From: JADHUC01 sp964623055
Lineage (GTDB): Bacteria > Planctomycetota > Planctomycetia > Pirellulales > Pirellulaceae
Reading direction: 5' to 3'
NCBI GenBank assembly: GCA_964623055.1
Contig: CAZURK010000023.1
Location: forward strand, 23,709 to 87,708
Length of the DNA stretch: 64,000 nt
Shown here: piece after piece, positions 44,153 through 53,843 of the stretch
How the letters are laid out: every line of letters begins with the position of its first letter
How positions within the stretch are numbered: the first letter of the stretch is position 1
Made by a program: the position numbers and the translations under genes
Notes under the pieces: model-generated
Told to the model about the DNA's origin: nothing
The model's database searches: none
Seen by the model: only the letters and a program-made list of their open reading frames with translations

Positions 44153-46261
44153 TCACCGGTGGGTCTCAGTGAAACCCCTATCAAGCCCAAATGCTGCCAG
44201 CATCTGCTCGATGCTGTCTTCTTTCCCGGTGAAGGTGTGTTTCGCAGCTTCCACACGCTCGAGCAGTTCCTTGTCGGGCCGAAAGCCGCGGCCCTTGATG
44301 GGCGACCAGGCGGCGTAGTCGCCGTTGCCCCACATAAGGTAGATGGCGTTGACTGCGAGATGGTCGTTGCGCACGATGTCGCGCAGCATGAAGTAGTTCA
44401 GCGCAAGCAACTGGCTTGCGCGATTGGAATCCAACGCGGGGTCTCTTACCTTGGCCTGCTCGACCATTCGGTTAATGGCCATCTGCAGTTCCGTGAAATT
44501 CAGCCCGATGCGAAGGAAGGCAATGCGCGACCGGACAGTCTCGTCGTCGCCTGCGGCCTGCTCAGCTTCGTTCAGTAACCAGCGCAGTTGTCGGATTACT
44601 TTGGGCGTGTACGTCTTCTCGTCATCGGCGGCAATCTCCTGGATCTTCAGGAAGTAATGCTTGACTGCCTCTGCGCCGTTGGCAAAGCCGGCTCGACAGT
44701 AGTCATCCAGGATCTCGCGGGCGGTGAGATACGGATTCCAGTTCAGTCGGGCGGCGGCGTAATAATTCACACCATGAACGGCCCAGTTGTGGATGATCGA
44801 GTCGAAATCGGTCGCCAACGTGCCGTTGTCGGCCATGAACGTCATTGTGTCGGCCAGACGCTGGATCATCACGTGCGGCAGCCCGTTCCGGCGATTGGCA
44901 AGCAAGATATTCGGCCGCCAAAAGATGCGTTTGGCGCCCGCCTTTTGCCAGCCCTCCCAGCCATCCGCCGTGCTCGGCACGTAACGCACAACCAGATTGG
45001 GATGGAGCTTCTGACGCACAGGTGGGCGGCTGTAACAACTGTACGCATCGACAACGAACAGCACGTCCGGATGCACTTTCGTCACTCGCTCCGCAACGCC
45101 ATTCCAGTACGACACCATACGGTCGGTCAGCGAAACGTACTCGATCTCCTTGCGCTTCGATTCGCCCACTTTGTCGAACAGAAGCATGCGGATCTTCGAC
45201 GCCTCGGGCGGATCAAGCTCCTTGCAGCCTTCGCACATACAGAAGCTGGAATAGCCGCCGTCGTTGGGGCTGAGGGACACGCTCACGACATTCGGGTTCT
45301 CCTTCACCTGCTCGATGATGCTTTCTGCCACGTACGCGATCAGCCCCCGGTTCGACATGCACAGTCGGAATCGCCCGCCCGCCTTGCTTTGGTCGCGCGT
45401 GCCGTCCGGCTGGAGCGCGAACCACTCGGGGTGTTCCTTCCCGTGCTTCTCCCAGCCGCCTTTTAGCCCCGCGCCCGAATGTCCACCATGAATGCCCAGC
45501 CGACCTCCCAACCGGTGCCAGTTTCCCCAACTGATCTCCGATTCGGTCGCCATCGCCTTCTTTCTCGCTTCGGTCCACTGCTCCTTCGTGAGCTGGAGAC
45601 GATCCAAGCCCACTTCAGCCCGGCTGCTCAGACTTTGGAAACGGATATGACGCTGGCCGATCTTCGGTGTGTAACGGACATCCAGCGCCCCGACGGCAAC
45701 GGTCGCTTGCTTGGGTACCACCTTCCCCAGTTCGCCGGGCCACAGATAACGGCAGCCCAAATGTTCGAGAAAGCTGATCACGGCATGCCTCGTGCCGAAC
45801 GGATCGGACGGGGAGCGAGGCCCCATCAGCGCCAGCACGTTGCCATCGGTCTTCATCAGCATGCCGCCGGGCCCGATCCCCTGGCTCGTCACCGCCAGTC
45901 GTTTCGCAACGTCCCCTTCACCCACCAGCACGAACGCTTCTACACTCTCGCCCACCTTCCCCGACTCCGGCACGAGGTGGCCTCCCTCGACCTTCATCTC
46001 GCCCAACTCGTCTTCCCTCGCGATGGGAAGCCTCGCGCCCGACATCTGAAACAGATGGTCCGCAAGAATCCTCGCTGCAGCCGGCTCGATGCTTGACGCG
46101 ACATCCTTCGAAGGGAGGACGATCAGAGCCTTCGGCTGTCCGTCCGCAACCAGCGTGAGTTCCGCCGCCGCTACGGGCAGATGGTTAGCTGTGCTAAAGA
46201 ACACGAGTGCGACGATGATCACGCACATCGCTATCTCTTGTACTAGACACGTCTTCGTCAT
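44153..46261 (-). CDS. Secreted DUF4838-type protein
   Basis: 702 residues from ATG 46261 with CGGAG upstream; the frame extends 15 codons further without signal. Signal segment CVIIVALVFFSTANHLPVAAA. An N-terminal alpha/beta domain (AARILADHLFQMSGARLPI, FLEHLGCRYLWPGELG) resembles the accessory domain of family 67/115 glycosidases. The central region has SLSPNDGGYSSFCMCEGC with several cysteines and NPNLVVRYVP-type strands, matching the DUF4838 group. The C-terminal part is helical. It is probably a glycan-active enzyme or binder; no catalytic pair is proposed. Confidence 0.85.
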   Translation of the reverse strand: MTKTCLVQEIAMCVIIVALVFFSTANHLPVAAAELTLVADGQPKALIVLPSKDVASSIEPAAARILADHLFQMSGARLPIAREDELGEMKVEGGHLVPESGKVGESVEAFVLVGEGDVAKRLAVTSQGIGPGGMLMKTDGNVLALMGPRSPSDPFGTRHAVISFLEHLGCRYLWPGELGKVVPKQATVAVGALDVRYTPKIGQRHIRFQSLSSRAEVGLDRLQLTKEQWTEARKKAMATESEISWGNWHRLGGRLGIHGGHSGAGLKGGWEKHGKEHPEWFALQPDGTRDQSKAGGRFRLCMSNRGLIAYVAESIIEQVKENPNVVSVSLSPNDGGYSSFCMCEGCKELDPPEASKIRMLLFDKVGESKRKEIEYVSLTDRMVSYWNGVAERVTKVHPDVLFVVDAYSCYSRPPVRQKLHPNLVVRYVPSTADGWEGWQKAGAKRIFWRPNILLANRRNGLPHVMIQRLADTMTFMADNGTLATDFDSIIHNWAVHGVNYYAAARLNWNPYLTAREILDDYCRAGFANGAEAVKHYFLKIQEIAADDEKTYTPKVIRQLRWLLNEAEQAAGDDETVRSRIAFLRIGLNFTELQMAINRMVEQAKVRDPALDSNRASQLLALNYFMLRDIVRNDHLAVNAIYLMWGNGDYAAWSPIKGRGFRPDKELLERVEAAKHTFTGKEDSIEQMLAAFGLDRGFTETHR

Positions 46262-46434
46262 GACCGTTGCTCCGGCACATAGTCTGGGAAACTGATGTTC
46301 TCCCAACTCTCACACATCATTTGGTGGTCGCGTCACCACATTTTGCGGCTTCTCGTCCACGAACGCAATTATGGCAACGAGTACGCGCTCGATGTGTTCT
46401 TCATCGATCTGGCGGCGAACACCATCTCACTACA

Positions 46435-49361
46435 CTAGTCTCGCAGAGAAAACCCCAACTTCTTCGCTACTTCCACACAAATACCGAGTTGATAGGTGCG
46501 CGATCGTTCAGCTTCGATTTCCTTCGCAGCGGCGGCGGCATCAACCAGACACTTCAGTGCCAGGTCGCCCTGTTCGNNNNNNNNNNNNNNNNNNNNNNNN
46601 NNNNNNNNNNNNNNNNNNNNNNNNNNNNNNNNNNNNNNNNNNNNNNNNNNNNNNNNNNNNNNNNNNNNNNNNNNNNCTTCGCAGCGGCGGCGGCATCAAC
46701 CAGACACTTCAGTGCCAGGTCGCCCTGTTCGAGTTTCTGGGCCGCCCTTGCACAGGCTCGCAGGACGGAGTTGCGGTCGTCTGCCTCCTCAATTCCCTTC
46801 GCGACGGCGATGATTGCCTGGAGCGCGGCCGTTCCCTCTTGGCCGCCAAGTTCTCCGGCCACAACGGCAATGTCTCGCAGGTCCCACGTGCGATGCCATT
46901 CATCTTCGGCATCTTTGGCGGCACCAACGGCGTCGACCAGACACTTCAAGGCCAAGCCCCGCTGCTTGAGTTCTTGTGCCGCCTTTGCGCATGCTTGCAG
47001 GCCGTCGCTGCGGGAGGTTGCCCCGTCGATTTCCTTCGCGAGGGCGATGACGACAATCAAGGCGGCCAATCCCTCCTGGCCGCCGAGCTCTCCCGCGCCT
47101 GAGGCAACCGCTTGTAGGCATTCACTGCGACACGCTTCATACGGGATTTCCTTCACAGCGGCAATAACGGCCTGCAACGCCGCCAGTCCTTCCTGCCCTC
47201 CCAGTTCTCCTGCGGCACGGGCAACAGCTCCCAGGACATCGATGTCGTACCGTTGCCCCCAAATTCCCCGTGCGGCGCCGATCACGGTCTGCAACGCAGT
47301 CAATCCCTCCGGGCCGCCAAGTTCTCGCGCAGCATAAGCAACAGCTTTCAGGTTTATTCTAACGTCGCGTACCCACCTATCCTCCTTAGCGGCTGCAACA
47401 GCGCGAACCAGACAGTCCAAGGCCAAGTCCCGCTGTTTGAGTTCTTGGGCCGCCTCTCCACAGGCTATCAGGATACCGACGCGCAGACGACACCAGACTC
47501 TGTCCGAGGCGGCGATGACGGCCTTCAGCGCGGTCAATCCCTCTTGGCCTCCCAGTTCCACCGCGGCCGAAGCAACGCGGTCCAAAACGCAGGTGGGCCT
47601 GTAACCGTCCTTCAGTTCCAGCGTAGCAGGGATGACAGCCTTCAATGCGGCCAATCCCTCCTGGCCGCCAAGTTCTCCCGCGGAAGAGACAACGGTTTGC
47701 AGGACAAGCGTGCGCTGCAGTCCGTCCTCGGATTCCCTCGCGACGGCCAAATCCGCTAGAAGAGCCTCCAGCCGGCAATCGCGCGATATTCCCTGCTGGC
47801 CCAGCTCCAACGCCGAGTGGGCGCAGGCTAGCAGAACGTTGCTTCGAGTACCGCTGTCCTCGATGACTCTCGCAGCGGCGATGACGGTCTGCAACGCAAC
47901 CAGTCCCTCTCGGCCGCCAAGTTCCGCTGCGGCAGACGGGATCTCTCTCACGGCAAGGGTAAGGGATTGCAGGGCATCGCGACGGTCGCGTTTGTCCTCG
48001 ATTTGCCTCGCAGCAACGACGGCACTGGCCAGAAACTCAAAAGCCAAGTCCCGCTGCCCAAGCTCCTGGGCGGTCTTCGCACACGCTTGCAGGGCGCTGC
48101 TGCGCGCCCGTACACTCTCGATTTCCTCTGCCGCGGCGACAGCATCTGCCAAACACGTTCGGGCCAAGTCCCCCTGCTTGAGTTCGTGCGCAGCCTCCGC
48201 GCAGGCTTGCAGACCGTAGCTGTGCGTATGTGCATTTTGGTTCTCCTTCACAGCCGCGATAACGGCCTGCAACACGGCCAATCCTTCCCGGCCGCCAACT
48301 TCTCCCGCCGCAGAGGCGACGGCCTGGAGAACGTCGTCGCGAGCGTAACTCGACCCCATTTCCTTCGCGGCGGCGATGACAGCCTGCAACGCAATTGATC
48401 CCTCCTGACTGTCGAGCCTGAGTGCTCCAGAAGCAACGGCTTCCAGGATACCGGCGCGCCTGTAACCACTCTCGATATCCTTCGCGGCGGCGATAACGGC
48501 AAGCAGCGCGGTCCCGCGAAATTCTCCTCGACTATTGCCCACCAACTCTGCAATGGACTCAAGGGCAGCGTAGTCCTTCGCATCCCTGCTCTGCCGGATG
48601 GCTTCCTCGACGATAATCCAGTCACTTGCGTGACGGAAGGTTGTGGCCGTCGCCAAAGCGTTGGCGGGCGACGAATTCTTGTTGTAGACGATGTCTGCGC
48701 CGGGCAGGCTCCAGGCGTTCACGACCCCGTGTACCGTCCACGAAACGAAGATGGCGACGAGGAGGACGGGCGGCCAGTAGGCGAAAACGTTCCGTGTCTT
48801 CCGTAGGTAGATCAAGGCGTTCCAGGCCATCGTCGCGACGAGGAAGCCAATTGCCCCGGTCCACGGCAGGAAGGTAGTTCGCAATGCGTGGATGGTGATC
48901 GGTGGCAGAAGGAAACCGAAGTGAGTTTCAAATGGAATGAGCCACGCCGACGAAGCCCACAATACCAACAATATCAGTATCGAACATCCAATGCCTTGAA
49001 TCTCTCCGGCATCGTCCGTCTCGACGACGCCGTAGAAGATCAGGAACGAGATAGGAGGTGCGAGGATGAGAAAGACCAACGTTATGCCCACGCCCGCGGC
49101 AATCATCCACCCGCCAAGGAAGACGGGGCGGTCCTCGTGGAACAGTCCTCCCGGAAAGGGGCAATGGTCACTGAGCAGCAGAATCGCCCCGAGGATTCCG
49201 CCGACGATGAGGATACGTTGCAGCAATCGGCTCATCCGCGCATCCGGAGCCCTGCAATGCCTGGTGACGAAGGCTAGCAGCGGGACGACCAGAGCGGCCC
49301 CGGCGACACAGAAGCCGATGGTCAGAGCGTAGGTTTCGCAGAAGATCCTGAGTTGTGCCAT
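46435..49361 (-). CDS. Membrane/alpha-solenoid repeat protein (paralogue 1), crosses the assembly gap
   Basis: About seven N-terminal hydrophobic helices (residues 1-230) with SDHCPFPGGLFHEDRPVFLGG, WLIPFETHFG and SWTVHGVVNAWSLPGADIVY, then FRHASDWIIVEEAIRQSRDAKD, then about 16 helical repeats of roughly 40 residues such as LGGQEGLAALQAVIAAVKEI and LKQRDLALDCLVRAVAAAKE. The 100-N gap interrupts the 3' end. The gap is flanked by identical 55-base sequences (46522-46576, 46677-46731). Merging them keeps the frame, gives 923 residues and ends LGICVEVAKKLGFSLRD, like the other paralogues. The end at 46435 is inferred from that merge. Function unknown. Confidence 0.75.
46577..46676. other. Assembly gap (100 N)
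   Basis: Exactly 100 N between two identical 55-base flanks, inside a repeat-rich coding region. A fixed-length placeholder between contigs sharing a k-mer-sized end; the true distance may be negative (overlap) or span extra repeat units. Confidence 0.97.
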
Positions 49362-49386
49362 CGCGCTGCTCGTACGCTATGCGGGG

Positions 49387-51342
49387 TCAGTCCGCGGTGA
49401 TCTCTCCGTGGACCATGCGGACTTGAATCTTTTGATCGCGGTCGATCGATTCGATTTTCAGAATGCGTCTGGCCAATGGGGTCAGCAGTTCGTCTTCCAG
49501 GGCGTTCACGACGGCTCGGCCGCCGAAGTGGTGGACGCCCTCCTCGTGCTTGTCTACCAGGTGATCCAGGACGGGTTTGTGGATCTCCAGAACCAGGTTT
49601 TGCTGCGTGTACGTCTGGGCGAATCGTTCGCGGATTTTCCCCAGGTAACTGTGGAACATCTCGCGGACTATGTCGGCTCCGCTGACGGCTTGGAAGGCGG
49701 AGATGTTGCTTCCGAAGCGGTTTCGCAGTTCCGGGCGGGAGATTTCTCGCTCGTAGAAATCGTTCACTGACCGCAGAAAATGATCCCGCACCTCGGGCCA
49801 CGGTGCCCGACGCTGCATCAGAGCGGTGTACTCGGCCAACTCGTCACAGAGCGTCGCGGGATTGTTCATCGCCCCGGACGGACCGAACCCGGTGCGCTGA
49901 CTTCGCATCCCGATATTGGACGTAAAGACGATGATCGCCTCGGACAGGTAGGCGGTTTGACCGTGGCTGTCAGTCAGACGACCGTCGCTGAGAATCTGCA
50001 GAAACACGTCCAGCACGCGCGGATGCGCCTTTTCCACCTCGTCGAACAGGATCACGGAGAACGGCCTTTTTCGGACGGCGTTGGTCAACTGCCCACCACG
50101 GTCGCTGCCGACATACCCGGGAGGAGCACCGATCAGTCGACTGACGGCGAAGTCCTGCATGTATTCACTCATATCGAACCGCGTGAATGCCTCCTCGCTG
50201 TCGAACAGGAATCGTGCGATGCGTTTGGCCAGCATGGTCTTGCCCGTCCCGCTGGGACCGCAGTAGAACATGATCCCGCGCGGCGGAAGGCTGCCAGGGT
50301 CACGAAGGAACCGGGCCACGTTAGCCTTGGCTCGCCAGAGCATGTTCACCGTGGCCTCCACGGCGTCGGGTTGGCCCATGACCCCGGGAATTCGCTCGAC
50401 CCCCTTTCCCGCGTCGTCGCGCACGATCCCTTCGGTGAAGAACTCGTCCGCGTATTGCAGGCGGGTCATGGAAAGTTGCTCGTAGTAGTCGGGACGCTCG
50501 CCAAACTTGTAACGCTGGATGGCCCTCTCGACTTGCCCGGGGTGTTCGACCTGTGCCAGCGACGCAACTGTCAGAAAACGCGGCGTCTGTTGCAGGACTC
50601 GGTCGGTCTCTCTCGTAGAAAGCCCCTCGGTCAGATTGGCGTACGCGGGGACCAGCGTTTCGGGAAGCCCGCGCAGTCTCGCCACCGTTCGCCGTTCCTC
50701 CGGGTCGGGTAGAGGAATGTTGATCAAGGCCACGTTCGGCGCGTTCAGATAGAGCGACTTGGGAATATCCTCCTCGGTCAGGTAGGTAAGGACGATCTTG
50801 CGGCCCTCGCCTAGGCGTTCGAGCAGCCGGCGGAGCAGAAGCAACCGGAGTTCGGTGGCGTCGTCGCTGCTGCCGCGAACTCCCAGCCAGGAAGTTGGGC
50901 ACGGCGCGACCAGGCAGCGCACCTGTGGGCCAGCGTCTGGCTCTGTACCTTCGTCGGGCAAATCCTGGGACATGTGAGTGTAGAGGGCTGTCAGGTCCTT
51001 TTCGGGATTGAAGTTCAACGAGATTCGCCCCGGATCACACGGTTCGAGAAGTGGGATGAAGTTCGCCGCCTGCTCGACGGGAGAAAAGGAAACGCTTCCC
51101 GCCTGAACATGAACCCGGCGTAGCCGATCCAGGGGATCGAAGACATGCATATCCCCGAACTCTTCGGCGCAGAGATAGCCCAGCAGCGTCACAAAGTCGC
51201 ACAGCTTCGGTTGTACGTCGCCATTGTACACGTACCGATCCCGGACGTTCCCATAGCACATCAACACATCTTTCCCATGCAGCAGGTCCACCAGATTCCG
51301 CTGCCACGGAAAAAACCCTCGCCTCGTGTTTGCTGCGTTCAT
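49387..51342 (-). CDS. Clp-like AAA+ ATPase with degenerate first domain
   Basis: 651 residues from ATG 51342 (GGAAACGAG upstream); a GTG 17 codons earlier is less likely. The C-terminal half is a full ClpA/B D2-type module: Walker A GPSGTGKT near residue 361, the pore-loop region SEYMQDFAVSRLIGAPPGYVG, Walker B ILFDEVEKAH near 430, sensor 1 IVFTSNIG and sensor 2 in FGGRAVVNALEDELL. The first 330 residues have no P-loop but read like an AAA+ fold (LLHGKDVLMCYGNVRDRYVY, LPDPEERRTVARLRGLPE). No Clp N-domain, and no ClpP-binding loop was recognised. It may remodel a protein complex encoded by the same gene cluster. Confidence 0.88.
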   Translation of the reverse strand: MNAANTRRGFFPWQRNLVDLLHGKDVLMCYGNVRDRYVYNGDVQPKLCDFVTLLGYLCAEEFGDMHVFDPLDRLRRVHVQAGSVSFSPVEQAANFIPLLEPCDPGRISLNFNPEKDLTALYTHMSQDLPDEGTEPDAGPQVRCLVAPCPTSWLGVRGSSDDATELRLLLLRRLLERLGEGRKIVLTYLTEEDIPKSLYLNAPNVALINIPLPDPEERRTVARLRGLPETLVPAYANLTEGLSTRETDRVLQQTPRFLTVASLAQVEHPGQVERAIQRYKFGERPDYYEQLSMTRLQYADEFFTEGIVRDDAGKGVERIPGVMGQPDAVEATVNMLWRAKANVARFLRDPGSLPPRGIMFYCGPSGTGKTMLAKRIARFLFDSEEAFTRFDMSEYMQDFAVSRLIGAPPGYVGSDRGGQLTNAVRKRPFSVILFDEVEKAHPRVLDVFLQILSDGRLTDSHGQTAYLSEAIIVFTSNIGMRSQRTGFGPSGAMNNPATLCDELAEYTALMQRRAPWPEVRDHFLRSVNDFYEREISRPELRNRFGSNISAFQAVSGADIVREMFHSYLGKIRERFAQTYTQQNLVLEIHKPVLDHLVDKHEEGVHHFGGRAVVNALEDELLTPLARRILKIESIDRDQKIQVRMVHGEITAD

Positions 51343-51394
51343 ACTGCTCGTTTCCTTTTCGATGGATTCCTTTGTACCTGTTGTGAATCGCACC

Positions 51395-52933
51395 TCACTT
51401 CAAATCCGACGAGCCAGAGAGAGTCTTCCGGATCGGATGAGTCCAGTGCGGTGGCAGTCTCACGTCCTCTGGGCTGATGTCCAAGTCGTTCGCCACCTCC
51501 CGACAGGCGTGCAGGGCATCGAAACGCTCGCCCAAATCCTCGATTTTCCTCGCGGCAGCCACGGCATCAACGAGACACTTCAGAACGAAGTCTCGCTGTT
51601 TGATTTCTCCCACGGTAGAGGCGCAGTCTCTCAGAAAGGAACTGCGGTCCGCTGCATTCCTGATTTCCTTCGCGGCCGCAGCAACATCAGTCAAACACAT
51701 CAGGGCCAAGTCCAATCGCTTGAGTTGCGCAGCCGACACCGCACATGTTCTTAGCACGCTGCTGCGGTCGTCTAAATCCTCGATCTGCTTCCCGACGGCG
51801 ATGACGGCTTGCAGCGTGGCCAATCCCTCCTGTGTGCCCAATGTTGAAGCACGCGACGCGACGACTGACAGGGCGTCTACAACGGCGTTTTGGTCGAACG
51901 AATCCGAACGAGGCGCGAATTCTCTCGCGCCGTCGATGACTGCCTGTAATGCAGGTAATCCCCCTTTTCCTTTCCTGACATACTCCGTGAGCCCGTTCAG
52001 CAAACGAATGCGGTCATTGGCATCTTCACTCTGCCGGAAGGCCTCATCAAGAATGATCCTATCACTTGCATGCCAGAATGTTGGTGCCCTGGCCAATGCC
52101 TCAGCGGGAGAAAGATGCTTGCTGTGGTGGATTGCCGCCTCAGGGAAGCTTCGTGAGTTCGCAATCCAGTGTCCCGTCCATGATAAGAGGAGGACGCCGA
52201 CCAAAACGGGAGACGAGTAGAGGACGACGTTCCGGTGGAGGATGTACCGGTCTCGCGTGAGAATGATCGGCATGCTTCTGAAGTAGGCCAAGTAGATCGG
52301 AACGCTCCAGAGCGCCGTCATGGCGAGAAAGCAAATCTCCCCGTTCCACGGCAAGAAGGTGTCTCGCAAAGCGTGGATGCTGATAGGAAACAAAAGGAGA
52401 CCACAGCGAGTCTCAAATGGAACGAGCTGAGTCAACAGGCCTGCTAGGTATAATACCAACAATAGGAAGGTGGCAATCCGCTCTCCGAAAGGGACGTCTT
52501 CGGGGTCGTATCGACGGGCACCCCCGTAACTTCGGTACGACTCGTGGGCCGATTTCTTCTTGGTGGACAGCAATACGAGGAAGATGGGGACAAAACAGGC
52601 CAACGATACGACCGCGCCGAGAGCGATCATCCATCCGCCCAGGAAAACGGGGCGACCTTCATGGAAGAGTCCTCCGGGGAAGGGGCAATGGTCGCTGAGC
52701 AACACAATCGTCCCGAATGTTCCGCCGACGCGGAGAGTTACCACAAGGAATCCAATGCCGATGCGCGTACATTGCACAGATCGAGGGGCTTGCCCGAACG
52801 TGATTAAACGCCAGCCACGGAACGTGCAATTCCTGGTGCCGAAAGCAAGCGCCGGTGCGAGCAGCGCGGCCCCGCCGGCATAAAGGGCGAGCATGACGGC
52901 GTGTGTTTCACTGAATTCCGAGAACTGTGCCAT
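51395..52933 (-). CDS. Membrane/alpha-solenoid repeat protein (paralogue 2)
   Basis: 512 residues from ATG 52933 (MAQFSEFSETHAV), aligned with the starts of the other paralogues; the frame is open 81 codons upstream into the end of the radical-SAM gene region. Same plan as the neighbours: membrane helices with SDHCPFPGGLFHEGRPVFLGG, LVPFETRCGLLLFPISIHAL, SWTGHWIANSRSFPEAAIHHSKHLSPAEALARAPTFWHASD (by parts) and about six helical repeats. An extra loop near residues 105-135 (STKKKSAHESYRSYGGARRY) is specific to this copy. Its C-terminal tail runs ACREVANDLDISPEDVRL and then 19 unrelated residues. Confidence 0.85.
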   Translation of the reverse strand: MAQFSEFSETHAVMLALYAGGAALLAPALAFGTRNCTFRGWRLITFGQAPRSVQCTRIGIGFLVVTLRVGGTFGTIVLLSDHCPFPGGLFHEGRPVFLGGWMIALGAVVSLACFVPIFLVLLSTKKKSAHESYRSYGGARRYDPEDVPFGERIATFLLLVLYLAGLLTQLVPFETRCGLLLFPISIHALRDTFLPWNGEICFLAMTALWSVPIYLAYFRSMPIILTRDRYILHRNVVLYSSPVLVGVLLLSWTGHWIANSRSFPEAAIHHSKHLSPAEALARAPTFWHASDRIILDEAFRQSEDANDRIRLLNGLTEYVRKGKGGLPALQAVIDGAREFAPRSDSFDQNAVVDALSVVASRASTLGTQEGLATLQAVIAVGKQIEDLDDRSSVLRTCAVSAAQLKRLDLALMCLTDVAAAAKEIRNAADRSSFLRDCASTVGEIKQRDFVLKCLVDAVAAARKIEDLGERFDALHACREVANDLDISPEDVRLPPHWTHPIRKTLSGSSDLK

Positions 52934-53030
52934 CACTGTACCCGCTCGGCATGCGCCCGTCGGCCTATGTTTATCTCTCCGTTCATCCCAAAGAGTGACG
53001 AATCGGAAACCATTTCCGGTTTGGCTGTAT

Positions 53031-53693
53031 TCAATCTTCCACCAGCCCCACGTCTTGCGGCCAAACGCCCAACCCGTTCGCTGCCGCGTCCCGCGTTTGC
53101 CAACCCCGCTGTTCCAACAGGCTCCAAATGCGAGACAAAGCGGGGTTCTCTGTCCCGATAGTCTTGATGTTCCCATCGGTGGTCAGTTTCATCTCGGTTA
53201 CGGGCGGATGATCGAGGATCCTTCGTGGGTAACGAGGCGAGAGGAAATGAATCCTCTGATTTCGACTGCCGCGAAACAGCAGAACTGCCGCTTGCTCTTG
53301 GATGAACGGCCCGTCGATCAGCAGATCCAACATGCCCAGCAACCGCTGCGACCCCGCCGGATCGCCGGCCTCCAATTCCTCCCGCGTGTAGCCGCTGTAG
53401 CTGACGACCCCAAATCCAGCACGCCTAGCACGCTCGCCAAGGGGTGCCAGTGCGTCGGCCTGCAAAAAGGGTTCGCCGCCGCTGAAACAGATGCCCTCAT
53501 GCGTTCCCGGCACCAGCATGTCCAATAGATCCCCCGCAGTGACGCGACGTCGTTCCACCATCGGCTGGTACGCGGTATTGATACAACCTGTGCAACGCTT
53601 CCGGCAACCTTGGAGCCAAACGGTCAGGAAACACCCCGGTCCTGTCGTCCAACGTGTTTCTTCCACCGCGGCAATGTTGAGCGTACGTGCCAT
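53031..53693 (-). CDS. Radical SAM activase-like protein
   Basis: 220 residues. Radical-SAM cluster motif C-x3-C-x2-C in LQGCRKRCTGCINTAYQP, the GGE motif in ICFSGGEPFLQADAL and VVSYSGYTREEL, typical of the NrdG/PflA-type activating enzymes that make glycyl radicals. No glycyl-radical enzyme is visible in the window, so the target is unknown and may be a protein of this cluster. GAGAGGAG lies upstream of the ATG. The last 20 or so residues (DAAANGLGVWPQDVGLVED) resemble the tail of the membrane/solenoid paralogues, discussed in the findings. Confidence 0.85.
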   Translation of the reverse strand: MARTLNIAAVEETRWTTGPGCFLTVWLQGCRKRCTGCINTAYQPMVERRRVTAGDLLDMLVPGTHEGICFSGGEPFLQADALAPLGERARRAGFGVVSYSGYTREELEAGDPAGSQRLLGMLDLLIDGPFIQEQAAVLLFRGSRNQRIHFLSPRYPRRILDHPPVTEMKLTTDGNIKTIGTENPALSRIWSLLEQRGWQTRDAAANGLGVWPQDVGLVED

Positions 53694-53757
53694 AGTTGTG
53701 CGGTTCTCCTCTCAACGTCGGCGCTATGCCCAATGCTGTTCAATTGGCAATGGCCAT

Positions 53758-53821
53758 TCAAGCCTGAAGCGCAAGCGAAGGAACGGTTGACGTATTCCCT
53801 CGCTCGCGCGTCGGGCTTCAA
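53758..53821. repeat. Imperfect palindrome upstream of radical-SAM gene
   Basis: Arms TTCAAGCCTGAAGCGCAAGC and onward (53758-53784) and CTCGCTCGCGCGTCGGGCTT and onward (53795-53821). Located in the 150-base spacer between the coiled-coil gene and the radical-SAM gene. Possibly another dispersed family. Confidence 0.55.
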
Positions 53822-53843
53822 TGACTCAACGACGTGCGTCGAT

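Noticed and set aside
46800..48500. Roughly 120-base periodicity opposite the largest solenoid gene
   Set aside because: Explained by 40-residue protein repeats in the minus-strand frame.
53031..53176. Extension of paralogue 2 to a start at 53176 (593 residues)
   Set aside because: The extra 81 codons overlap the radical-SAM gene and have no similarity to the other paralogues, which all start MAQ with membrane helix 1.
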